Below, piece by piece: positions 8,038-16,598 of a stretch of DNA of 64,000 bases. Origin of the DNA: Enhygromyxa salina (GTDB lineage: Bacteria > Myxococcota_A > Polyangia > Nannocystales > Nannocystaceae). The notes under the pieces are model-generated. The model made no database searches. It was not told where the DNA came from and worked only from the letters and a program-made list of their open reading frames with translations. The translations under genes and the position numbers were made by a program. The stretch spans positions 1 through 64,000 of the forward strand of contig NZ_PVNK01000047.1 of NCBI RefSeq assembly GCF_002994615.1, in the 5' to 3' direction. The stretch's first letter is position 1. Each line of letters begins with the position of its first letter.

Positions 8038-8703
8038 ATGAATTTTTTCTCCCACGCCGTCGTCGCCACCCGCCGCTCCGAGGACCCACGCTGGATCCTC
8101 GGCTCGATGCTGCCGGACTTCGTGAGCATGGCCGGGCTCCGGCTCGAGTCGGTGACCGGCGACGCGCCGCTCGAGCGCGGGGTCGCGTTTCATCACACCT
8201 GCGACGACGCGTTCCACGGCGCGCCGCTCTTCGTCGAGATGATGGAGGACGCCCGCGAGGAGCTCGAGCGCGACGGCCTCGACAGCGGGCCAGCCATGGC
8301 GATCGGTCACGTCGGCGTCGAGCTGCTCCTCGATGGCCACCTCGTGACCCAGTCCGGGGTCACCCGCGACTACCGGGCCGCGATCGAGGAGGCGCCCCAC
8401 GTCGACGTGCTCCTGCGCTTTCACGGCCTCGACGCCGCCCAGGGGTCGGCGCGCTGGCGCCAAATGATGCAGCGCCTCGCGAACGCGCCCGTGCCCGAGG
8501 GCTACACCGAGCCGGCCTTCGTCGCCGATCGCCTGGTCCAGATCTTGGCGAGCCGCCCGCGGCTGGCGGTGCCCTTCGGCCGGGAGCCCCTGGTCCACGC
8601 GTGGGCCAAGCGCGCCGCCCCCGTGGTCGCTCGTGGGGCCCGAGCGCTGTTCGAGCAGGTCGAGGCCCGGCTCGCCGCTGCAGGTGCGGCGCCACCTCGC
8701 TGA
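8038..8703 (+). CDS. AcpH-like protein (ACP phosphodiesterase family, tentative)
   Basis: 221 residues beginning MNFFSHAVVA, close to the MNFLAHxxLA start of the AcpH/DUF479 family. Aspartate and histidine positions that would form a metal site are visible: LPDFV, then FHHTCDDAFH, then HVGVELLLDGHL. AcpH removes phosphopantetheine from acyl carrier protein. Similarity is by pattern only, so the call is a family guess. The gene begins 7 bp after the phosphatase stop, suggesting one operon with it. Confidence 0.55.
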   Translation: MNFFSHAVVATRRSEDPRWILGSMLPDFVSMAGLRLESVTGDAPLERGVAFHHTCDDAFHGAPLFVEMMEDAREELERDGLDSGPAMAIGHVGVELLLDGHLVTQSGVTRDYRAAIEEAPHVDVLLRFHGLDAAQGSARWRQMMQRLANAPVPEGYTEPAFVADRLVQILASRPRLAVPFGREPLVHAWAKRAAPVVARGARALFEQVEARLAAAGAAPPR

Positions 8704-8894
8704 CTCCGGCCCACCGCGCGGTGCAGCGTGAGGGTACGACCGGTCGCTGCGCGATCGTCACCGGTCGATTTCTCGCTACGACCACCTGGCGGGCCGAAAT
8801 CCCCGAGTTGGCCCTTCCACGGGGGACCGCGGCGCCGACTCGCTCGGGCGCCGGATCTTTGCGTCTGGGCCCAGGTGGGGCTATTCGCCCGCGA

Positions 8895-10979
8895 ATGGTA
8901 TCTGAACCGGACTCGGCGCTGCGCCCCGAACCCCCCGCGGCGCCCGAGCCCCAGGAGCCTCAGAAGCTGGAGCCCCAGAAGCCGGAGCCCCAGGAGCTGG
9001 AGCCCCAGGAGCAGGAGGCCCAGGAGGCCCAGGAGCCTCAGAATCTGGAGCCCCAGGAGCCTCAGGAGCAGGAGCCTCGAGAGCCCCAAGAGGCCCAGGA
9101 GCCCCAAGAGGCCCAGGAGCCCCAAGAGGCCCAGGAGCCCCAGGAGCCTCAGGCCCAGGAGCCCCAAGAGGCCCAGGAGCCCCAGGAGCCCGCCGACGAT
9201 CCCTTCGCGGGCGTGCCCGCGCCGCTGGTCGAGGCCATGCGCGCGCAGGGCTTCGACGGGCTCACGCCCGTGCAGCGCGCGGTCCTCGACGCCCAGACCC
9301 GCAACACCAACCTCCGGATCTCCTCGCAGACCGGCTCGGGCAAGACCGTTGGGATCGGGCTCGCGCTCGCGCCCGCGCTGATCGAGGCCCTCGCCGAGGA
9401 CGGAGACCACGGCAAGCAGCGAGAGCCGCGCAAGCCGAGCGTGCTGATGATCGCGCCGACCCGCGAGCTCGCCGCGCAGGTCCAGTCCGAGCTCGCGTGG
9501 CTGTTCGCCAACCTCCGGGGTCTGCGGACCTGCGTCGTGACCGGCGGGACCGACATCGGGCGCGAGCGCCAGGCCCTGCGCCGCGGGCCGATGATCGTCG
9601 TGGGCACGCCCGGCCGGATCCTCGATCACATCCGCGCCGGGGCCCTGCGCGTCGACGCCCTCGCCCACGTGGTCCTCGACGAGGCCGACCACATGCTCGA
9701 CATGGGCTTCAAGGACGAGCTCGACGCGATCACCGAGGCCCTGCCCGAGCAGCGCCGCTCGCACCTGGTCTCGGCCACCTTCCCCAAGGCCGTGCGTCGC
9801 TTCGCCGACCGCTACCAGCCCAACGCCCTCCACATCGAGGGCACGCGCCTCGGCGAGGCCAACGCGGACATCGAGCACACCGCCTACCTCGTCCGTGAGC
9901 GCGATCGCTACGCCGCCCTCGTCAACTTGCTGCTGCTGACCGACAGCGCGCGCTGCCTGGTGTTCGTCAAGCGCCGGATCGAGACCACCGAGCTGGCCGA
10001 GCGCCTCGCCGCCGACGGCTTCTCGGCCCTGCCCTTCAGCGGCGACCTCGCCCAGGGCCAGCGCACGCGCACGCTCACCGCCTTTCGTAGCGACGTGGTC
10101 CGGATCCTGGTCGCGACCGACGTCGCCGCCCGCGGGATCGACGTCGCCGACATCGCCACGGTCGTGCACATCGACCTGCCCTTCGACGCCGAGACCTACA
10201 CCCACCGCAGCGGTCGCACCGGTCGCGCGGGGCAAAAGGGCCGCAGCATCTTGCTCGCGTCGCCCCACGCCGAGCGACGGCTGCAGCGGGTGTTTCAGCA
10301 GGCCAAGATCGAGCCGTCGTGGAGCCAGCTGCCCGGGCCCGATCGGATCCACAAGGCGCTCAAGAAGCGGGCCCGCAAGCGCCTCCACGAGGCCATGCTG
10401 ATCGAGGAGGCGCCGCCCGAGGCGATGCTCGAGTACGCGGCCGGGCTGCTCGAGCAGTACGACCCCGCGACCCTGGTCGCGCGCCTCGTCGAGCTCGCCC
10501 GGCCCAAGCTCCCGCGCGAGCCGATGCCCTACAACGCGGCCGTCCGCGGGGGTCCGAAGCACGGCAAGTCGAAGGAGCCGCGGGACAAGAACATGCACTT
10601 CACGCCGTTTCGGATCTCCTACGGCCGCCACCACGGTGCCACGCCCGCGCGCTTGCTGGCTGCCGTGTGCCGCCGCGGTGAGATCGCGGGCAAGCAGGTC
10701 GGGGCGATCCGGATCGGCGAGCGCGACAGCGCCTTCGAGGTCGAGGTCAGCGTGGCCGAGGCCTTCTTTCATCGGGCGGCGAAGAAGGACCCGCGCTCGC
10801 CCGATCAGATCATCGAGCGCGCCGATCACATGCCCGAGCGGATCGACCGTGGGGCCCGGCGTGGGGGCCCGCGCAAGCACGGGGGCCCGGGTGGGTTCCG
10901 CGGACGTGACGGCGGCAAGCGACCGTTCAAGCCCCGCGGCCGCGGACCCAAGAAAGACCGCGGCGGACCGCAGAGCTGA
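8895..10979 (+). CDS. DEAD-box RNA helicase with DbpA-type C-terminal domain
   Basis: 694 residues. After a short start, residues about 12-98 are a low-complexity Pro-Gln-Glu-Ala run built from PQE-type repeats. The helicase core follows: Q motif, SQTGSGKT (Walker A), APTRELA, TPGR, DEADHMLDMG, SATF, then ATDVAARGID and HRSGRTGRAG in the second RecA lobe. Near residues 570-650 lies a segment fitting the DbpA RNA-binding domain (FRISYGRHHGATPARLL), and the C-terminus is rich in Gly, Arg and Lys. DbpA proteins act in ribosome assembly by binding 23S rRNA hairpin 92. The ATG at 8895 was chosen because upstream codons show no conserved content. Confidence 0.9.
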   Translation: MVSEPDSALRPEPPAAPEPQEPQKLEPQKPEPQELEPQEQEAQEAQEPQNLEPQEPQEQEPREPQEAQEPQEAQEPQEAQEPQEPQAQEPQEAQEPQEPADDPFAGVPAPLVEAMRAQGFDGLTPVQRAVLDAQTRNTNLRISSQTGSGKTVGIGLALAPALIEALAEDGDHGKQREPRKPSVLMIAPTRELAAQVQSELAWLFANLRGLRTCVVTGGTDIGRERQALRRGPMIVVGTPGRILDHIRAGALRVDALAHVVLDEADHMLDMGFKDELDAITEALPEQRRSHLVSATFPKAVRRFADRYQPNALHIEGTRLGEANADIEHTAYLVRERDRYAALVNLLLLTDSARCLVFVKRRIETTELAERLAADGFSALPFSGDLAQGQRTRTLTAFRSDVVRILVATDVAARGIDVADIATVVHIDLPFDAETYTHRSGRTGRAGQKGRSILLASPHAERRLQRVFQQAKIEPSWSQLPGPDRIHKALKKRARKRLHEAMLIEEAPPEAMLEYAAGLLEQYDPATLVARLVELARPKLPREPMPYNAAVRGGPKHGKSKEPRDKNMHFTPFRISYGRHHGATPARLLAAVCRRGEIAGKQVGAIRIGERDSAFEVEVSVAEAFFHRAAKKDPRSPDQIIERADHMPERIDRGARRGGPRKHGGPGGFRGRDGGKRPFKPRGRGPKKDRGGPQS
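8934..9192 (+). repeat. Degenerate tandem repeat encoding a Pro-Gln-Glu-rich leader
   Basis: The 5' part of the helicase gene is a run of 9- to 18-bp units such as CCCCAGGAG and CCCAAGAGG, arranged in longer near-identical blocks around 9085-9140. Such DNA is prone to slippage, so the leader length may vary between strains. Confidence 0.75.
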
Positions 10980-11038
10980 TCGGCCCCCAAGAAGTGGGCG
11001 CACCTGCGGCGGCGAGCTCCGCTACAGTTGCCCGGCCC

Positions 11039-12619
11039 ATGCCGAAGCCTCCGCCCCCCTCCTCTCCGGCCTCTCCGGCTGACAAGCCCGAGGCCGAGTC
11101 CGCCCCGCTCCTCCCCCGACGCGAGTTCTTCGGCGTCGCCGCCGGTGCCGTGCTCAGCTTGACCACGGGCTGCGCCGACGAGGGCTCGGCCATGGCCGAC
11201 GCCGACGGCTCGACCGACGACTCGAGCGGCGACTCGACCGGCGGGCCACTTCCAGATCTGGTCGAGGATCCGGGCGAGGCGATCGCCTTCGAGCCCGAAG
11301 CCCTGCCCGAGTCCGTCGAGCTGTTCCCGCGCACGCCAATCTCGGGTGAGATGAAGCCCACGAGCTTCTGGCTCGCCGGCTACGTCGCCACGGCAGAGGC
11401 GGTCACGGTCCGCGTGTGGCAGCCGAGCGAGGTCGAGGGCGAGGTGTTCCTCGCGTTCGAGGAGCAGGTCATGCCCGACCCCCGCGGCTTCTTCAAGCTC
11501 GCGGTCGAGGGCCTGCGCCCGGGCGAGTGGTACGACTACGGCCTGTTCGCTGGCGACGCCGAGGCCGGCTTTGTCGCCCGGAGCCTGCTGTGCCGGGTGC
11601 GGACCGCCCTGGCCGAGGGCTCGCTCGAGCCCGTGCGCGTCGCGATTGGTGCGTGCATCGGGCGGGGCGTCATCCCCGAGTACGTCGACCCCGCCGACCC
11701 CCAGCCCGTCGAGCCCTGGGACACGATGCTGCAGGCCGCCGAGCACGACTACGATCTGTTCATTCACCTCGGCGACCAGGGCTACATGGACAAGGTCTAC
11801 GACGCCGGCGGCAGCCTCGAGCAGTACCTCGCGGCCTGGGGCGCCTACCACGGCGGCGGCTACCGGGTCGTCTACCCCAAGACCGGGCTCTACTGCACCT
11901 GGGACGATCACGAGGTCACCAACAACGGCTCGGTCGATCCGTGGACCGCCGATCCCATCGAGCGCGAGCGCATCGCCAACGGCAGGCAGGCCTACTACAC
12001 GGTCATGCCGATCGCCGCGAGCGACCCCGAACGCGAGCCGCTGTGGCGCAGCTTTCGCTGGGGAGACACCGTCGAATTCATCGTGCTCGACTGCCGGTCC
12101 GAGCGGCAGGCGCCCGAGACCGGCGTCTACCTCAGCGACGAGCAGTTCGCCTTCTTGCTCGACCGCCTCGAGAACAGCCCCTGCCGCTTCAAGTGTGTGG
12201 TCAATTCGGTCCCCTTCTCGCGCCTGAACCTGCCCGATGATCTGCCGCTCATCGACGTGCTGGTCAGCCCCGAAGACCGCTGGGAGGGCTACGCCACCCA
12301 GCGCGCCGAGCTCCAGGCCCTCGTCGACGCCCACGATCTGCGCAACATCTTGTGGCTCACCGGCGACGTCCACATGTGCTACCTCGGCCAGGTCGAGCTC
12401 GAGCCCCTCACCCCCGGCGAGTCGATGTGGGAGATCTGCGTGACCTCCGGCAACACCAACCCCCTCGCCGACGAGCTCCCCGAGGCTCAGTTCCCCTGGC
12501 GTTCCCAGCTCCCGCACCTGCCCCTGATCACCTTCGATCCCCAGGCCGATCTCGTGCGCGTGGAGTTCGTGACCAGGTTCGGAGACGTCGCGTATCACCG
12601 CGAGCTGCAGCTGAGCTGA
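11039..12619 (+). CDS. PhoD-like phosphodiesterase/alkaline phosphatase, Tat-exported
   Basis: 526 residues. A twin-arginine signal (RREFF, Arg27-Arg28) precedes a hydrophobic stretch and a Cys at residue 45, so it may be a Tat lipoprotein. An N-terminal beta-sandwich (about 90-190) is followed by a metallophosphoesterase core with IHLGDQGY, WDDHEVTNN and LTGDVHMCY, the metal-ligand motifs of the PhoD family. The family cleaves phosphate mono- or diesters outside the cytoplasm using Ca2+ and Fe3+. The start at 11039 gives a proper Tat signal; an upstream start at 10994 would bury it. It stands alone between the helicase and the effector-like cassette. Confidence 0.88.
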   Translation: MPKPPPPSSPASPADKPEAESAPLLPRREFFGVAAGAVLSLTTGCADEGSAMADADGSTDDSSGDSTGGPLPDLVEDPGEAIAFEPEALPESVELFPRTPISGEMKPTSFWLAGYVATAEAVTVRVWQPSEVEGEVFLAFEEQVMPDPRGFFKLAVEGLRPGEWYDYGLFAGDAEAGFVARSLLCRVRTALAEGSLEPVRVAIGACIGRGVIPEYVDPADPQPVEPWDTMLQAAEHDYDLFIHLGDQGYMDKVYDAGGSLEQYLAAWGAYHGGGYRVVYPKTGLYCTWDDHEVTNNGSVDPWTADPIERERIANGRQAYYTVMPIAASDPEREPLWRSFRWGDTVEFIVLDCRSERQAPETGVYLSDEQFAFLLDRLENSPCRFKCVVNSVPFSRLNLPDDLPLIDVLVSPEDRWEGYATQRAELQALVDAHDLRNILWLTGDVHMCYLGQVELEPLTPGESMWEICVTSGNTNPLADELPEAQFPWRSQLPHLPLITFDPQADLVRVEFVTRFGDVAYHRELQLS

Positions 12620-12742
12620 GCCAGGTCCCCACATCGTCGAGCCTGAGGGCCCCCCACCTCGATGCCGGAGCTCCGCGCACGCTCACTGACGAGGGTCGAA
12701 TTTTCGTGTCGCACGCCCCAGCCCTCATGAGAAGCTCCCGCC

Positions 12743-13303
12743 GTGAGCGGCCACCGAACACGGCTCGGAGGAGTCGAGTACCTGTTCTGTGACGGCCGCC
12801 GGGCGCCCGATCGCGGCGGCCGGCGACTCAGCGATCGAGAGCTGCGCTCGCTGCTGATCCAACATCGCAGCTCGCCGCGCCTGCGGGCGGTGCTCGAGGC
12901 CCTCGACCGGCAGCGATCCGAGCTCAACCGTCATCATCGCCGCGATCGCGCGGCCCATCGGCTCGAGGCCGCGAGCGACCAGCTGCGCTGCTACGAGCTC
13001 GCGAGCCCGCCCCCGCGTGTGTCCCCGATGGTCATCGCCCAGGTCGAGCCGCCAGCGCGGCCCCAGCCCTTCGCGCCCAACCAGATGTTCGACGAGCAGG
13101 CGCACTACTTCGAGCTCGCGTTCATCGGTGAGGACGACGAGGCGGTGGCCGGCGTGGTCTGCGAGATCACCTTGCCCAACGGCAAGCTCGTGCGCCGAAC
13201 CACCAACTCGCTCGGGATCGTGCGCATCGAGGGGATCACGGCGGCCGGCGCGTGCACGGTCGTGTTCCCCGAGCTCGATGAGGAAGCGTGGGAGCGAGCA
13301 TGA
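12743..13303 (+). CDS. Protein with C-terminal carboxypeptidase-regulatory-like domain, effector-cassette type
   Basis: 186 residues from a GTG. The N-terminal half is Arg-rich and helical. The C-terminal third (FELAFIGEDDEAVAGVVCEI, then LPNGKLVRRTT) is the small beta-sandwich with a D..G...G....G pattern that often accompanies type VI secretion or contractile-tail cargo genes in proteobacteria and myxobacteria. It overlaps the LysM gene by 4 bp (ATGA), so the two are translationally coupled. No toxin domain is visible. A role in delivery of an effector is inference from this pairing. Confidence 0.6.
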   Translation: MSGHRTRLGGVEYLFCDGRRAPDRGGRRLSDRELRSLLIQHRSSPRLRAVLEALDRQRSELNRHHRRDRAAHRLEAASDQLRCYELASPPPRVSPMVIAQVEPPARPQPFAPNQMFDEQAHYFELAFIGEDDEAVAGVVCEITLPNGKLVRRTTNSLGIVRIEGITAAGACTVVFPELDEEAWERA

Positions 13304-13556
13304 GCAAGCAACACACCGTCGCCCCCGGTGAGTGCATGGCGAGCATCGCCTACGCCTACGGCTTCTTGCCCGAGACGATCTGCATGCGCAACCGGACCCC
13401 GCACGCGAGCCGGGGTCACGGCCCCGCCGTCGAGGTCATGGTCCCCTCGGACAACCCGCACGTCTACTCACCGCGGGCCCTGCGTCGGGCGTTCCGCATG
13501 AAGATGCTGCAAAGGTCGTGCTCGGGGCCGGGACGGCGCCCCGATCTTCAACGTGA
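13300..13556 (+). pseudogene. LysM-like protein, probably frameshifted near its 3' end
   Basis: The start ATG overlaps the preceding stop. The first 60 residues (HTVAPGECMASIAYAYGF, then VMVPSDNPHVYSPRAL) are a LysM-type module as found next to type VI/contractile tail genes. Near 13502-13512 the frame appears to shift by one base. In the original frame the sequence becomes antisense to the convergent gene and stays open to 14493. In the +1 frame it reads AAKVVLGAGTAPRSST and stops at 13556, 32 bp before the convergent gene ends. I take 13556 as the true end; a real mutation and a base-calling error are equally possible. Confidence 0.5.
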
Positions 13557-13587
13557 TGGCGAGGCTCGAGCGCCCCGCCAGCTTTGC

Positions 13588-14448
13588 TCAGCGACCGATC
13601 GCCAGCCAGTAGAACGCGCGCGCGCCGTCGATCGAGCCGTCGCGATCGACGATGAAGCTGCGCGAGTTCACCGGCCGCGTGACCGAGAGCATCTGCTTGT
13701 GGTTGCCCACGGCGAGGGTCGTAAACACGGCGAAGTCCATGTCGCGGAAGGGCTGCGGAAACGAGAACAGCTCTTCGTGGTCCGAGCTGCTGATCGCCTG
13801 CCCCCATTGAAGCTGGACATCGCCGAGCGAGATGACGCCGGTGCTCTGGTTGCCAGCGCGGGCGCCAGCGATGACATAGTTGAAGTCAATCGAGCCGTTG
13901 ACGTCGTTGTGACGGTTGAGGGTCAGCTCGCGCCCTGGACCGTCGAAGCTGGTGATCGACAGCGCCGAGCGGACGTTGGCCTCGGTCACGGTCACGAGCG
14001 CGGCCGAGGGCCCGCCGCCGACCGCCGCGGGGATGCTGAAGTCCTGATCACCGTCGCTGGTGCTGACCGCGTCCCCCCACTGGAGCTCATGGTCGCCAAA
14101 GCTCGCGCGCCGCGGATCCGTGGAGGCCGAGCCTGGCGCGTCGCCGATCGCCAGCCAGTAGAAGGGGTAGTGGCCGTCGATGGCCCCGTCGCGGTTGAGG
14201 GTGAAGCTGCTGACGCCGCGGGCGGTGACCGGCATCGCGCTGCGTACGTTGCTCCGCGAGCAGGTCGTCAGCATCGCGTAGCAGCGGCTCGCAAAGGAAC
14301 GGTGATAGGCGAAGCTCTGGTCGCCGTCGCTGGTGCTGTCGTCTTGGCCCCACTGAAGCATGAGGTCGCCGACGATCGCGGAGCTGCGAAAGCCATTATA
14401 GTGGAGGCCGCCGCTGCCGAGCGTGAATGTGAATCGGGTGCTGGTCAT
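13588..14448 (-). CDS. Protein of three tandem phage tail-fibre-tip-like domains
   Basis: 286 residues from the ATG at 14448, which has a good GGAG upstream. The chain is three copies of a roughly 90-residue unit. Each has a LQWG(Q/D) start, an (S/T)SDGDQ-like turn, an NVRS(A)LS-like strand, a LNRD.(A/D)(I/V)(D/N)G loop and a closing FYWLAIG. This matches the pattern of the gp53-like C-terminal domains of phage tail fibres (QWG...; WIAIGY ending), which bind receptors. No signal peptide is seen. It lies 19 bp downstream of a longer gene with the same three units, so both are likely made together. Confidence 0.75.
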   Translation of the reverse strand: MTSTRFTFTLGSGGLHYNGFRSSAIVGDLMLQWGQDDSTSDGDQSFAYHRSFASRCYAMLTTCSRSNVRSAMPVTARGVSSFTLNRDGAIDGHYPFYWLAIGDAPGSASTDPRRASFGDHELQWGDAVSTSDGDQDFSIPAAVGGGPSAALVTVTEANVRSALSITSFDGPGRELTLNRHNDVNGSIDFNYVIAGARAGNQSTGVISLGDVQLQWGQAISSSDHEELFSFPQPFRDMDFAVFTTLAVGNHKQMLSVTRPVNSRSFIVDRDGSIDGARAFYWLAIGR

Positions 14449-14467
14449 GTCGAATCTCCGGTTTTGA

Positions 14468-16120
14468 TCACCAACCGACGGCGATCCACGTAAAGGGCAC
14501 GGCACCATCGATGGCGCCGTCGCGGTTGACGATGAAGCAGCCCTCGTGAATCGCCCGGCTGATCGACAGCGAGCTCTTGACGTTGGCCTTGACGAAGGAG
14601 CTGACCACGCTGAAGTTCATCGAGGCAAAGCGGGTCGGGAGCTCAAAGAGCTCCTCGCCGTCGCTCGTGGAGTTTGCCTCGCCCCACTGCAAGACCAGGT
14701 TGTTGGCGCGCAGCAGGCCCTCGCTGAGGGTCTTGCCCGGCGCCGGCCCGATCGCCAAGAAGGTGAAGTCGATGGCGCCGTCGACGTCGTTGTCGCGGTT
14801 GAGCACGAAGCTCCCCTGCGCGGCGTTGATCGAGGCGAGCGCGAGGGCGCTGCGGATCCCGGCCTCGTCGGTGTTGACCACGACCGAGACGGGGCCGCTG
14901 CCAAAGCCGCCAGGCAGCGCGAAGCTCTGATCACCATCGCTGGTGCTGACGCCCTGTCCCCACTGGATGCGGACGTCGCCAACGTCGTGATAGCCGGCGC
15001 TCGCGCCCGAGGACCCCGGCGCCGGACCCAGGGCGACCCAGTGCATGGGGATGTGATAGTCGATCGCGTTGTCGCGGTTGAGCACGAAATTTTGCGCTGC
15101 CCGAGCGCCGACCGACAGCGAGGAGCGCACGTTGGGGCGCGCGGCGCTGACCTGCGCGGTCCAGCACGGCCCGCCGAAGGGCTCGGCGAAGTTGAAGGCC
15201 TGGTCGCCGTCGCTGGTGCTGATCGCCTGGCCCCACTGAAACATGAGCGGATCGAGGCGCCCCTTGCAGGTGCAGGCGTTGACGAGGAAGGGCGGCGGCG
15301 GCCCACCACTTCCACCTCCAAAGATGAGCTCCTCGATTGTGTCGACGATCTGTCCGCCGAAGTCTGCGACGTAGTTGGCGACCGTCGAGCCCATGTCCAC
15401 GAGCTCGCCGGCCCAGGCCAGGAGGTAGGCGGCGATCGCCGAATAAATGGCCGAGAGCAGCTCGTCGCAGGACGAGAGCAGCGACTTGATGCCGTCGGCG
15501 CTTGGGGGGACCGACAGCGGGCTATCGATCGGGCCGATCGAGATTGCGATCCCGAAGACCTCGAGGGAGACGCTGAACTTCTTCGTCACGCTGGGGTTGG
15601 CGAGGGTGAAGGTCGTGACCTCCTCGAAGGAGCACACCGGCGTCAGCGATACGCCCATATACTCGACAGGGAGCCCGACATCGACGTTGATCGTCACGCT
15701 GAGCTTGTCGCCGTCGAGACGGATCCGGCCGCTGACGTCGACGCCGCTGCTGCCTCCGCCCTCATCTTCACCGCCCCCGCCTCCGCCTCCGCCGCCGCCG
15801 CCATCGCCACCACCGTCACCGTCTTTCTTGTCGAGGGGGCTGAGAGGCAGGGGGATGTCGAATCCGGTCGAGCTGACCTGGGCGTAAAACTCCTTGGAGA
15901 AGATGCCAGCGAGGGCGCTGACCTTCCCGGTGATACTACCGCTCAAGTCGTCGTCGTCCCAGGATATTGAAGCACCCACGTTGGGGTCTTGGGCCGACGA
16001 GATACGCACAATGTCGAACCCCTCGAGGGTGAGAGCCACCAACTCGAGGGTCCCCTCGAATCCGCTGCCCCCGGTGCTCTGCAACGTGGCTTTGAGGCCA
16101 CCTATATCCCGTGTCTCCAT
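14468..16120 (-). CDS. Large protein with N-terminal beta domain, Gly-rich hinge and three tail-fibre-tip-like domains
   Basis: 550 residues. Residues 1-95 look like a lipid-binding-like or beta-rich domain. An Asp/Gly hinge (about 98-122) follows, then a second beta region (about 125-205), a helical segment (about 210-270), and from about 285 three copies of the QWG...SDGDQ...LNRD...AIG unit, ending in FTWIAVGW. The last units equal those of the downstream gene in layout. The design, a body plus repeated receptor-binding tips without a signal peptide, suggests a secreted-particle or effector component, or a lectin-like toxin. This is inference. Confidence 0.7.
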   Translation of the reverse strand: METRDIGGLKATLQSTGGSGFEGTLELVALTLEGFDIVRISSAQDPNVGASISWDDDDLSGSITGKVSALAGIFSKEFYAQVSSTGFDIPLPLSPLDKKDGDGGGDGGGGGGGGGGGEDEGGGSSGVDVSGRIRLDGDKLSVTINVDVGLPVEYMGVSLTPVCSFEEVTTFTLANPSVTKKFSVSLEVFGIAISIGPIDSPLSVPPSADGIKSLLSSCDELLSAIYSAIAAYLLAWAGELVDMGSTVANYVADFGGQIVDTIEELIFGGGSGGPPPPFLVNACTCKGRLDPLMFQWGQAISTSDGDQAFNFAEPFGGPCWTAQVSAARPNVRSSLSVGARAAQNFVLNRDNAIDYHIPMHWVALGPAPGSSGASAGYHDVGDVRIQWGQGVSTSDGDQSFALPGGFGSGPVSVVVNTDEAGIRSALALASINAAQGSFVLNRDNDVDGAIDFTFLAIGPAPGKTLSEGLLRANNLVLQWGEANSTSDGEELFELPTRFASMNFSVVSSFVKANVKSSLSISRAIHEGCFIVNRDGAIDGAVPFTWIAVGW

Positions 16121-16160
16121 TGGCGGGACACTAACAGGCGGCCCCCACGAGTCAAGCTAA

Positions 16161-16188
16161 ATTATACCCAGTCCGATTGATATGTACA
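16161..16188 (-). promoter_or_regulatory. Putative sigma70-type promoter for the tail-fibre-tip operon
   Basis: On the minus strand TGTACA (16183-16188) and a perfect TATAAT (16161-16166) are separated by 16 bp, and the -10 lies 40 bp before the ATG at 16120. The region is unusually AT-rich for this genome. Confidence 0.45.
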
Positions 16189-16464
16189 TAGTCGCAACTC
16201 CAGATGAGGAGAGCCGGACCCGCTCCGCCCCGAGGGTAGGGCGCCATACCTCGTGTCGGATCACCACATTGGAGGTGACCGCTCCGGATCAAATCGCCGT
16301 CATGGTCCGGTGACCAAGCACGACACAGGCCGAGGTGTTGGCTCGAGTTGAGCGCGAGCTCGCGGCACCTGTCGCCGGGTTGAGCGGGTTTGGGCGGGTG
16401 AGACAGCAAGGCGCTCACCGGAGCGGCCTTCGCGCAGCACGGGTCTTCATCCGAATTTGGACCG

Positions 16465-16482
16465 CCGTCACCCGGGTGACGG
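16465..16482. promoter_or_regulatory. 18-bp perfect palindrome, operator candidate
   Basis: CCGTCACCCGGGTGACGG reads the same on both strands. It lies in the 478-bp divergent gap between the tail-fibre-tip operon and the ferritin-like gene, and resembles a dimeric regulator site. No other gene-like content is seen in 16121-16598. Confidence 0.45.
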
Positions 16483-16541
16483 ACCTCTTCGCCGGGGTCG
16501 TGTTCGCCCGGAGGCTGCTGAGCAAGCGCGGCTCGATTCTG

Positions 16542-16555
16542 CGTGATCGATCACG
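16542..16555. promoter_or_regulatory. 14-bp perfect palindrome upstream of the ferritin-like gene
   Basis: CGTGATCGATCACG lies 43 bp before the ATG at 16599, where a repressor or activator site would be expected. A chance palindrome cannot be excluded. Confidence 0.35.
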
Positions 16556-16598
16556 GTGACTCGTGGCACCCTCACCTCGGACGCGCAGAAGACTTGCC

